A DNA stretch of 64,000 nucleotides from NCBI GenBank assembly GCA_029964075.1, contig CM057149.1, positions 16,630,197 to 16,694,196 of the forward strand, in the 5' to 3' direction. This DNA comes from Patiria pectinifera. Taxonomy: Eukaryota; Echinodermata; Asteroidea; Valvatida; Asterinidae. The notes beneath the pieces were generated by a model. That model did no database searches. It saw only the letters and a program-made list of their open reading frames with translations, and had not been told where the DNA came from. How positions within the stretch are numbered: position 1 is the first letter of the stretch; the number at the start of each line of letters is the position of its first letter. The position numbers were made by a program, and so were the translations under genes. Below are positions 45,801 through 57,800 of the stretch, piece by piece.

Positions 45801-48800
45801 ATGGAAAACGTTGAAGTTTTTGGGGCATTTTGAAAAAAATGTAAAATGTTTCTTTTCTCACTGGATTCTGAATGTAATGAGTTGAACTCTTCAGGGAATT
45901 CAATTCTGGCCTCTAGGCACCTCGTGTGAACTTTTGAGGAAATTTGGTGAAGTCAGATTTTTGGGTCAAAAACTGACTTTTTCGATGATGCCGGCTATGG
46001 AAAACGTTGAAGTTTTGGGGTCATTTTTTAAAAAATCTAAAATGTTTCTTTTCTCACTGGATTCTGAATGTAATGAGTTGAACTCTTCAGGGAATTCAAT
46101 TCTGGCCTCTAGGCACCTCGTGTGAACTTTTGAGGAAATTTGGTGAAGTCAGATTTTTGGGTCAAAAACTGACTTTTTCGATGATGCCGGCTATGGAAAA
46201 CGTTGAAGTTTTGGGGTCATTTTGTAAAAATCTAAAATGTTTCTTTTCTCACTGGATTCTGAATGTAATGAGTTGAACTCTTCAGGGAATTCAATTCTGG
46301 CCTCTAGGCACCTCGTGTGAACTTTTGAGGAAATTTGGTGAAGTCAGATTTTTGGGTCAAAAACTGACTTTTTCGATGATGCCGGCTATGGAAAACGTTG
46401 AAGTTTTGGGGTCATTTTGTAAAAAATCTAAAATGTTTCTTTTCTCACTGGATTCTGAATGTAATGAGTTGAACTCTTCAGGGAATTCAATTCTGGCCTC
46501 TAGGCACCTCGTGTGAACTTTTGAGGAAATTTGGTGAAGTCAGATTTTTGGGTCAAAAACTGACTTTTTCGATGATGCCGGCTATGGAAAACGTTGAAGT
46601 TTTGGGGTCATTTTGTAAAAAATCTAAAATGTTTCTTTTCTCACTGGATACTGAATGTTATGAGTTGAACTCTTCAGGGAATTCAATTCTGGCCTCTAGG
46701 CACCTCTTGTGAATTTTTTAGGAAATTTGGTGAAGTCAGATTTTTGGGTCAAAAACTGACTTTTTCTATGATGCCGGCTATGGAAAACGTTGAAGTTTTG
46801 GGGTCATTTTGTAAAAAATCTAAAATGTTTCTTTTCTCACTGGATTCTGAATGTAATGAGTTGAACTCTTCAGGGAATTCAATTCTGGCCTCTAGGCACC
46901 TCGTGTGAACTTTTGAGGAAATTTGGTGAAGTCAGATTTTGGGTCAAAATCTGACTTTTTCGATTATGCCGGCTATGGAAAACGTTGAAGTTTTGGGGTC
47001 ATTTTGTAAAAAATCTAAAATGTTTCTTTTCTCACTGGATTCTGAATGTAATGAGTTGAACTCTTCAGGGAATTCAATTCTGGCCTCTAGGCACCTCGTG
47101 TGAACTTTTGAGGAAATTTGGTGAAGTCAGATTTTTGGGTCAAAAACTGACTTTTTCGATGATGCCGGCTATGGAAAACGTTGAAGTTTTGGGGCATTTT
47201 GTAAAAATTCTAAAATGTTTCTTTTCTCACTGGATTCTGAATGTAATGAGTTGAACTCTTCAGGGAATTCAATTCTGGCCTCTAGGCACCTCGTGTGAAC
47301 TTTTGAGGAAATTTGGTGAAGTCAGATTTTTGGGTCAAAACTGACTTTTTCGATGATGCCGGCTATGGAAAACGTTGAAGTTTTGGGGCATTTTGTAAAA
47401 ATTCTAAAATGTTTCTTTTCTCACTGGATTCTGAATGTAATGAGTTGAACTCTTCAGGGAATTCAATTCTGGCCTCTAGGCACCTCGTGTGAACTTTTGA
47501 GGAAATTTGGTGAAGTCAGATTTTTGGGTCAAAAACTGACTTTTTCGATGATGCCGGCTATGGAAAACGTTGAAGTTTTGGGGTCATTTTGTAAAAAATC
47601 TAAAATGTTTCTTTTCTCACTGGATTCTGAATGTAATGAGTTGAACTCTTCAGGGAATTCAATTCTGGCCTCTAGGCACCTCGTGTGAACTTTTGAGGAA
47701 ATTTGGTGAAGTCAGATTTTTGGGTCAAAAACTGACTTTTTCGATGATGCCGGCTATGGAAAACGTTGAAGTTTTGGGGCATTTTGTAAAAAATGTAAAA
47801 TGTTTCTTTTCTCACTGAATACTGAAAGTAATGAGTTGAACTCTTCAGGGAATTCAATTCTGGCCTCTAGGCACCTCGTGTGAACTTTTGAGGAAATTTG
47901 GTGAAGTCAGATTTTTGGGTCAAAAACTGACTTTTTCGATGATGCCGGCTATGGAAAACGTTGAAGTTTTGGGGCATTTTGTAAAAAATCTAAAATGTTT
48001 CTTTTCTCACTGGATTCTGAATGTAATGAGTTGAACTCTTCAGGGAATTCAATTCTGGCCTCTAGGCACCTCGTGTGAACTTTTGAGGAAATTTGGTGAA
48101 GTCAGATTTTTGGGTCAAAACCTGACTTTTTCGATGATGCCGGCTATGGAAAACGTTGAAGTTTTGGGGGCATTTTGTAAAAATCTAAAATGTTTCTTTT
48201 CTCACTGGATTCTGAATGTAATGAGTTGAACTCTTCAGGGAATTCAATTCTGGCCTCTAGGCACCTCGTGTGAACTTTTGAGGAAATTTGGTGAAGTCAG
48301 ATTTTTGGGTCAAAAACTGACTTTTTCGATGATGCCGGCTATGGAAAACGTTGAAGTTTTGGGGTCATTTTGTAAAAGATCTAAAAAGTTTCTTTTCTCA
48401 CTGGATTCTGAATGTAATGAGTTGAACTCTTCAGGGAATTCAATTCTGGCCTCTAGGCACCTCGTGTGAACTTTTGAGGAAATTTGGTGAAGTCAGATTT
48501 TTGGGTCAAAAACTGACTTTTTCGATGATGCCGGCTATGGAAAACGTTGAAGTTTTGGGGTCATTTTGTAAAAATTCTAAAATGTTTCTTTTCTCACTGG
48601 ATTCTGAATGTAATGAGTTGAACTCTTCAGGGAATACAATTCTGGCCTCTAGGCACCTCGTGTGAACTTTTGAGGAAATTTGGTGAAGTCAGATTTTTGG
48701 GTAAAAACTGACTTTTTTGATGATGCCGGCTATGGAAAACGGTGAAGTGTTGGGGTTATGTTGTAAAAAATCTAAAATGTTTCTTTTCTCACTGGATTCT

Positions 48801-51800
48801 GAATGTAATGAGTTGAACTCTTCAGGGAATTCAATTCTGGCCTCTAGGCACCTCGTGTGAACTTTTGAGGAAATTTGGTGAAGTCAGATTTTTGGGTCAA
48901 AAACTGACTTTTTCGATGATGCCGGCTATGGAAAACGTTGAAGTTTTGGGGTCATTTTGTAAAAAATCTAAAATGTTTCTTTTCTCACTGGATTCTGAAT
49001 GTAATGAGTTGAACTCTTCAGGGAATTCAATTCTGGCCTCTAGGCACCTCGTGTGAACTTTTGAGGAAATTTGGTGAAGTCAGATTTTTGGGTCAAAAAC
49101 TGACTTTTTCGATGATGCCGGCTATGGAAAACGTTGAAGTTTTGGGGGCATTTTGCAAAAAAATCTAAAATGTTTCTTTTCTCACTGGATTCTGAATGTA
49201 ATGAGTTGAACTCTTCAGGGAATTCAATTCTGGCCTCTAGGCACCTCGTGTGAACTTTTGAGGAAATTTGGTGAAGTCAGATTTTTGGGTCAAAACTGAC
49301 TTTTTCGATGATGCCGGCTATGGAAAACGTTGAAGTTTTGGGGTCATTTTGTAAAAAATCTAAAATGTTTCTTTTCTCACTGGATTCTGAATGTAATGAG
49401 TTGAACTCTTCAGGGAATTCAATTCTGGCCTCTAGGCACCTCGTGTGAACTTTTGAGGAAATTTGGTGAAGTCAGATTTTTGGGTCAAAACTGACTTTTT
49501 CGATGATGCCGGCTATGGAAAACGTTGAAGTTTTGGGGTCATTTTGTAATATCTAAAATGTTTCTTTTCTCACTGGATTCTGAATGTAATGAGTTGAACT
49601 CTTCAGGGAATTCAATTCTGGCCTCTAGGCACCTCGTGTGAACTTTTGAGGAAATTTGGTGAAGTCAGATTTTTGGGTCAAAAACTGACTTTTTCGATGA
49701 TGCCGGCTATGGAAAACGTTGAAGTTTTGGGGTCATTTTGTAAAAAATCTAAAATGTTTCTTTTCTCACTGGATTCTGAATGTAATGAGTTGAACTCTTC
49801 AGGGAATTCAATTCTGGCCTCTAGGCACCTCGTGTGAACTTTTGAGGAAATTTGGTGAAGTCAGATTTTTGGGTCAAAAACTGACTTTTTCGATGATGCC
49901 GGCTATGGAAAACGTTGAAGTTTTGGGGTCATTTTGTAAAAATCTAAAATGTTTCTTTTCTCACTGGATTCTGAATGTAATGAGTTGAACTCTTCAGGGA
50001 ATTCAATTCTGGCCTCTAGGCACCTCGTGTGAACTTTTGAGGAAATTTGGTGAAGTCAGATTTTTGGGTCAAAAACTGACTTTTTCGATGATGCCGGCTA
50101 TGGAAAACGTTGAAGTTTTGGGTCATTTTGTAAAAAATCTAAAATGTTTCTTTTCTCACTGGATACTGAATGTAATGAGTTGAACTCTTCAGGGAATTCA
50201 ATTCTGGCCTCTAGGCACCTCGTGTGAACTTTTGAGGAAATTTGGTGAAGTCAGATTTTTGGGTCAAAAACTGACTTTTTCGATGATGCCGGCTATGGAA
50301 AACGTTGAAGTTTTGGGGTCATTTTGTAAAAAATCTAAAATGTTTCTTTTCTCACTGGATTCTGAATGTAATGAGTTGAACTCTTCAGGGAATTCAATTC
50401 TGGCCTCTAGGCACCTCGTGTGAACTTTTGAGGAAATTTGGTGAAGTCAGATTTTTGGGTCAAAAACTGACTTTTTCGATGATGCCGGCTATGGAAAACG
50501 TTGAAGTTTTGGGTCATTTTGTAAAAAATTTAAAATGTTTCTTTTCTCACTGGATACTGAATGTAATGAGTTGAACTCTTCAGGGAATTCAATTCTGGCC
50601 TCTAGGCACCTCGTGTGAACTTTTGAGGAAATTTGGTGAAGTCAGATTTTTTTGGGAAAAAACTGACTTTTTCGATGATGCCGGCTATGGAAAACGTTGA
50701 AGTTTTGGGGTCATTTTGTAAAAAATCTAAAATGTTTCTTTTCTCACTGGATTCTGAATGTAATGAGTTGAACTCTTCAGGGAATTCAATTCTGGCCTCT
50801 AGGCACCTCGTGTGAACTTTTGAGGAAATTTGGTGAAGTCAGATTTTTGGGTCAAAAACTGACTTTTTCGATGATGCCGGCTATGGAAAACGTTGAAGTT
50901 TTGGGGCATTTTGTAAAAATTCTAAAATGTTTCTTTTCTCACTGGATTCTGAATGTAATGAGTTGAACTCTTCAGGGAATTCAATTCTGGCCTCTAGGCA
51001 CCTCGTGTGAACTTTTGAGGAAATTTGGTGAAGTCAGATTTTTGGGTCAAAAACTGACTTTTTCGATGATGCCGGCTATGGAAAACGTTGAAGTTTTGGG
51101 GTCATTTTGTAAAAATCTAAAATGTTTCTTTTCTCACTGGATTCTGAATGTAATGAGTTGAACTCTTCAGGGAATTCAATTCTGGCCTCTAGGCACCTCG
51201 TGTGAACTTTTGAGGAAATTTGGTGAAGTCAGATTTTTGGGTCAAAAACTGACTTTTTCGATGATGCCGGCTATGGAAAACGTTGAAGTTTTGGGGTCAT
51301 TTTGTAAAAAATCTAAAATGTTTCTTTTCTCACTGGATTCTGAATGTAATGAGTTGAACTCTTCAGGGAATTCAATTCTGGCCTCTAGGCACCTCTTGTG
51401 AATTTTTTAGGAAATTTGGTGAAGTCAGATTTTTGGGGTCGCCACTGCCTTTTTAAATGAAGCCTGCTATGGAAAACGTTGAAGTTTTGGGGTCATTTTG
51501 TAAAAATCTAAAATGTTTCTTTTGTCACTGGATTCTGAATGTAATGAGTTGAACTCTTCAGGGAATTCAATTCTGGCCTCTAGGCACCTCGTGTGAACTT
51601 TTGAGGAAATTTGGTGAAGTCAGATTTTGGGTCAAAAACTGACTTTTTCGATGATGCCGGCTATGGAAAACGTTGAAGTTTTGGGGGCATTTGGCAAAAA
51701 GCCAAAAAGTTTGGTTTTCTCACCGGATACTGAATGTAATGAGTTGAACTCTTCAGGGAATTCAATTCTGGCCTCTAGGCACCTCGTGTGAACTTGTGAG

Positions 51801-54800
51801 GAAATTTGGTGAAGTCAGATTTTTGGGTCAAAACTGACTTTTTCGATGATGCCGGCTATGGAAAACGTTGAAGTTTTGGGGTCATTTTGTAAAAAATCTA
51901 AAATGTTTCTTTTCTCACTGGATTCTGAATGTAATGAGTTGAACTCTTCAGGGAATTCAATTCTGGCCTCTAGGCACCTCGTGTGAACTTTTGAGGAAAT
52001 TTGGTGAAGTCAGATTTTTGGGTCAAAAACTGACTTTTTCGATGATGCCGGCTATGGAAAACGTTGAAGTTTTGGGGTCATTTTGTAAAAATCTAAAATG
52101 TTTCTTTTCTCACTGGATTCTGAATGTAATGAGTTGAACTCTTCAGGGAATTCAATTCTGGCCTCTAGGCACCTCGTGTGAACTTTTGAGGAAATTTGGT
52201 GAAGTCAGATTTTTGGGTCAAAAACTGACTTTTTCGATGATGCCGGCTATGGAAAACGTTGAAGTTTTGGGGTCATTTTGTAAAAAATCTAAAATGTTTC
52301 TTTTCTCACTGGATTCTGAATGTAATGAGTTGAACTCTTCAGGGAATTCAATTCTGGCCTCTAGGCACCTCGTGTGAACTTTTGAGGAAATTTGGTGAAG
52401 TCAGATTTTTGGGTCAAAAACTGACTTTTTCGATGATGCCGGCTATGGAAAACGTTGAAGTTTTGAGGCATTTTGTAAAAAAATGTAAAATTTCTCTTTT
52501 CTCACTGAATACTGAAAGTAATGAGTTGAACTCTTCAGGGAATTCAATTCTGGCCTCTAGGCACCTCGTGTGAACTTTTGAGGAAATTTGGTGAAGTCAG
52601 ATTTTTGGGTCAAAACTTACTTTTTCGAAGAGTGCGGCTATGGAAAACGTTGGAGTTTTGGGGTCATTTTGTAAAAATCTAAAATGTTTCTTTTCTCACT
52701 GGATTCTGAATGTAATGAGTTGAACTCTTCATGGAATTCAATTCTGGCCTCTAGGCACCTCGTGTGAACTTAGTAGGAAATTTGGTGAAGCCAGATTTTT
52801 GGGTCCAAAACTGACTTTTTCGATGATGCCGGCTATGGAAAACGTTGAAGTTTTGGGGTCATTTTGTAAAAAATCTAAAATGTTTCTTTTCTCACTGGAT
52901 TCTGAATGTAATGAGTTGAACTCTTCAGGGAATTCAATTCTGGCCTCTAGGCACCTCGTGTGAACTTTTGAGGAAATTTGGTGAAGTTAGATTGTTGGGT
53001 CAAAAACTGACTTTTCGATGATGCCGGCTATGGAAAACGTTGAAGTTTTGGGGTCATTTTGTGAAAAATCTAAAATGTTTCTTTTCTCACTGGATTCTGA
53101 ATGTAATGAGTTGAACTCTTCAGGGAATTCAATTCTGGCCTCTAGGCACCTCGTGTGAACTTTTGAGGAAATTTGGTGAAGTCAGATTTTTGGGTCAAAA
53201 ACTGACTTTTTCGATGATGCCGGCTATGGAAAACGTTGAAGTTTTGGGGCATTTTGTAAAAAATCTAAAATGTTTCTTTTCTCACTGGATTCTGAATGTA
53301 ATGAGTTGAACTCTTCAGGGAATTCAATTCTGGCCTCTAGGCACCTCGTGTGAACTTTTGAGGAAATTTGGTGAAGTCAGATTTTTGGGTCAAAAACTGA
53401 CTTTTTCGATGATGCCGGCTATGGAAAACGTTGAAGTTTTGGGGGCATTTTGTAAAAAAATCTGAAATGTTTCTTTTCTCACCGGATTCTGAATGTAGTG
53501 AGTTGAACTCTTCAGGGAATTCAATTCTGGCCTCTAGGCACCTCGTGTGAACTTTTGAGGAAATTTGGTGAAGTCAGATTTTTGGGTCAAAAACTGGCTT
53601 TTTCGATGATGCCGGCTATGGAAAACGTTGAAGTTTTGGGGTCATTTTGTAATATCTAAAATGTTTCTTTTCTCACTGGATTCTGAATGTAATGAGTTGA
53701 ACTCTTCAGGGAATTCAATTCTGGCCTCTAGGCACCTCGTGTGAACTTTTGAGGAAATTTGGTGAAGTCAGATTTTTGGGTCAAAAACTGACTTTTTCGA
53801 TGATGCCGGCTATGGAAAACGTTGAAGTTTTGGGGCATTTTGTAAAAAATCTAAAATGTTTCTTTTCTCACTGGATTCTGAATGTAATGAGTTGAACTCT
53901 TCAGGGAATTCAATTCTGGCCTCTAGGCACCTCGTGTGAACTTTTGAGGAAATTTGGTGAAGTCAGATTTTTGGGTCAAAAACTGACTTTTTCGATGATG
54001 CCGGCTATGGAAAACGTTGAAGTTTTGGGGTCATTTTGTAAAAAATCTAAAATGTTTCTTTTCTCACTGGATTCTGAATGTAATGAGTTGAACTCTTCAG
54101 GGAATTCAATTCTGGCCTCTAGGCACCTCGTGTGAACTTTTGAGGAAATTTGGTGAAGTCAGATTTTTGGGTCAAAAACTGACTTTTTCGATGATGCCGG
54201 CTATGGAAAACGTTGAAGTTTTGGGTCATTTTGTAAAATATTTAAAATGTTTCTTTTCTCACTGGATACTGAATGTAATGAGTTGAACTCTTCAGGGAAT
54301 TCAATTCTGGCCTCTAGGCACCTCGTGTGAACTTTTGAGGAAATTTGGTGAAGTCAGATTTTTTTGGTAAAAAACTGACTTTTTCGATGATGCCGGCTAT
54401 GGAAAACGTTGAAGTTTTGGGGTCATTTTGTAAAAAATCTAAAATGTTTCTTTTCTCACTGGATTCTGAATGTAATGAGTTGAACTCTTCAGGGAATTCA
54501 ATTCTGGCCTCTAGGCACCTCTTGTGAATTTTTTAGGAAATTTGGTGAAGTCAGATTTTTGGGTCAAAAACTGACTTTTTCAATGATGCCGGCTATGGAA
54601 AACGTTGAAGTTTTGGGGTCATTTTGTAAAAAATCTAAAATGTTTCTTTTCTCACTGGATTCTGAATGTAATGAGTTGAACTCTTCAGGGAATTCAATTC
54701 TGGCCTCTAGGCACCTCGTGTGAACTTTTGAGGAAATTTGGTGAAGTCAGATTTTTGGGTCAAAACTGACTTTTTCGATGATGCCGGCTATGGAAAACGT

Positions 54801-57800
54801 TGAAGTTTTGGGGTCATTTTGTTAAAAATCTAAAATGTTTCTTTTCTCACTGGATTCTGAATGTAATGAGTTGAACTCTTCAGGGAATTCAATTCTGGCC
54901 TCTAGGCACCTCGTGTGAACTTTTGAGGAAATTTGGTGAAGTCAGATTTTTGGGTCAAAAACTGACTTTTTCGATGATGCCGGCTATGGAAAGCATTGAA
55001 GTTTTGGGGGCATTGAGTAAAAAATCTGAAATGTTTCTTTTCTCACTGGATTCTGAATGTAATGAGTTGAACTGTTCACGGAATTCGATTTTGGCCTCTA
55101 GGCACCTCGTGTGAACTTTTGAGCAAATTTGATAAATTTGATGATGCCGGCTATGGAAAACATTGAAGCTTGGGGTCATTTAGTAGAAAATCTAAAAATT
55201 TTCTTTTCTCACTGGATACTGAATGTAATGAGTTGAACTCTTCAGGCCTATTTGCGGTCTTGGAATGCAATTCCCGCCAAACTTTAACTCAGTCTGTGAT
55301 ATTGCCGATTCTAAGAAAGGCGACAACCCCCTCAAAAACCACAGAGGGAAAAAAGGGGGGAAATTCCTGGGTCCGCTAATATATTGCAACCGAGTACTGC
55401 GAGTTCATGATCACTGCGTCAAACACTCTAGGATCGGCAAATTATCACGCAAACATATCATGCAATACGAACACATCCATTTTTACCATGGCAATGTTTA
55501 TGCGGAATATGTGCAATTAGGTGGCTACGAACAGGGAGGGGGAGGGATTTTTTCCAGTAAGACGAAACTTTTTCGCCAAACCTAACCGCACGGTTGCTCA
55601 AGCAAAAGTGACCGTGTGCTCAAACTTACAGTTACAGTTCAATTACAGTGAACTAGTTCATGCACTTAAATCATTGTGACCGCAAGGAGAGTGACCTGGA
55701 ATGGCTAACCTTCAAACCAGCCCTGTCAACGGTCCAGCGGTGATAAATTATTTGAAGCTGCAATTCCATTTGCCTCAAATCGAATATAGGCTAAATGAAA
55801 GACGACAACCAAAAATCACAAGAACACAAGGAGCAGCCTTGCATGATAACAAAAAAAGCAAACTAACTTACTATCTTGTTGGTCTTCTAGTGCTACTTAA
55901 CCACAAAAAAAACACCAAAAGATCAGACAAACACATCAAACCTACAAATACAAAACCTCTCACGAAAACACAAACGGAAAACAAACAGACAGTCAACCAG
56001 ACAGACAAACAGCCACACACGGTGACAAACAGACAAGCAAACAAACAGACACACAAATTGGCAAGACAACTGCATAGTTAGGGTTGTTTCACACAAAAAC
56101 AGATCTGCCTATGCTGCATTTTTAACAGGGGTGTGAAATCTCAGCTTTAAAGCTGACTTCAGCTTTTTTCTGTTTGGGATTTCAGCTTTTTTCCCTCACT
56201 TGCTGTGTACAAAAGTATAGGAGATTTCCAAAGTTCACAGCATTTTTACACCTTTTTCAGCTGTTTTTATCAGTGGTCACACACACCCCTGATGTAAGTT
56301 GTTTTTCTCATGAGTCTTGGTGCCACTCTCATTTCTGCTATAGGAAGACTGTATAGCGTGTAGTCAGGTGCCTCAGGTTCTAACTCTGCCTGAAGATGCC
56401 ACCCTTCAGAACTTGATTGACCACCTCACGGAGAGCGCTAGCTTGTGAGTATTTTACCAAAAACAATACAGAAGTTTACAACATTGTTTTAACATCATCC
56501 TCGCTTGTAAGAACTTTACGCCTTTTCAATTAACTAGCTGAATGTAGCGCTTTGCGTGGCATCCCGCTAGCTGGTTGACCTTTATTTGCAGGTTGACCCC
56601 CAATGGGGGTGGTAAACCTAGGTGAAGTAATTTTGCCAAATTTCTCATCATCAACGTTATGTTTAGCGTAATAGCGATACGTTTGAGAGGGGTTTTTAAT
56701 GTTTTCATAGAGATAATGTAATATTTAACCATTGAAAGTCTGAAAGAAACAAATTTGCCAACAAAGCAAAAAAGTGTCTTTGGAAGATAGTGAAATCGGG
56801 GCATATATATACCACTGTATACAATAACCGTTGTTTTTTGTGGCTTTTTTTTTTGGTTGGCTTAGACAAATGAAGGCACCGGGCATCACCACCATCGTGA
56901 ACGGCAAGAACAAGACGTTATACATGCAGAATCCAGAAGCCATACGCGTCCGGACTAAAGAAAATCTGCCCAAGAAACTCACAGGTCAGTTTGTAATCAA
57001 TTACCTCATCCGCTCTGCAAAACTCTTATGGATTTTTGCTTTAAACTAACATTTAATGTGGTTGTATATGAAAGGGTGGTTTATTAGTTTTCCCATCAAT
57101 AACCTTTCTTCAGTGTTCCCAGAATTTTATGAAAACAAACTGCCCAGAGTTTCCCTTGATATTTTCATGCAAAAATTTCCGGAATTCCACAAGAAATATT
57201 TTTAACTTGAACAAGGTTGCTGGGAAGTCAAGAGGTATATGTAGCACAGCCAGTTGTTATTGTCTGGAGAGGTGTGTAATACTCACACTGCATAAACACT
57301 AAAAAGCCACCATAGTCAGTCAGTCAATGGACACAACATGGACACATGATACAAGACGCACATATACCAAACTGGCAACAAACCATTCCCTTCCGGGTGG
57401 TCACTGTCAAATTCCCTAAGTTTGCTGGGAAGTCAAGAGGTGTGTAGCGCAGCCAATTGTTATTGTCTGGAGAGGTGTGTAATATTCACACTGCATAAAC
57501 ACTAAAAAGCCATCATAGCCAGTCAGTCATTGGACACAACGTGGACACATGGCGCAAGATGCACACACGCCAAACTGGCAAAAACCATTCCCTTCTGGGT
57601 CACTGTCAAATCCCCTGAGTTCTCCTTGATTTTGTTTTTTCCCCCAAATTCCCTTAGTTTCCCTGACTGGAAAAATGGAAACTATTCTCAAGGTTTCCCT
57701 TATTTCCAGAGTTGCTTGGAACCCTGTAAGATGCAACCACAATGACATTGGTCAAGTCCATCAATTTAATGTACTATCCCATCATTTTAGGATTATCTTT

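Noticed and set aside
41612..55246. Repeated 63-aa reading frame in many satellite units
   Set aside because: The typical unit is 196 bp, not a multiple of three, and many units carry indels in A- and G-runs. Each frame stops within its unit, and no start context or conservation pattern supports coding.
41612..55246. CRISPR-like regular spacing
   Set aside because: The whole unit repeats with no unique spacers, and the genome is eukaryotic. It is a satellite.
55701..56081. 126-aa Lys/Thr/Gln-rich plus-strand frame
   Set aside because: Its second half is an ACAAACAGAC low-complexity tract in UBA3 intron 12, and the rest shows no similarity to a known protein.
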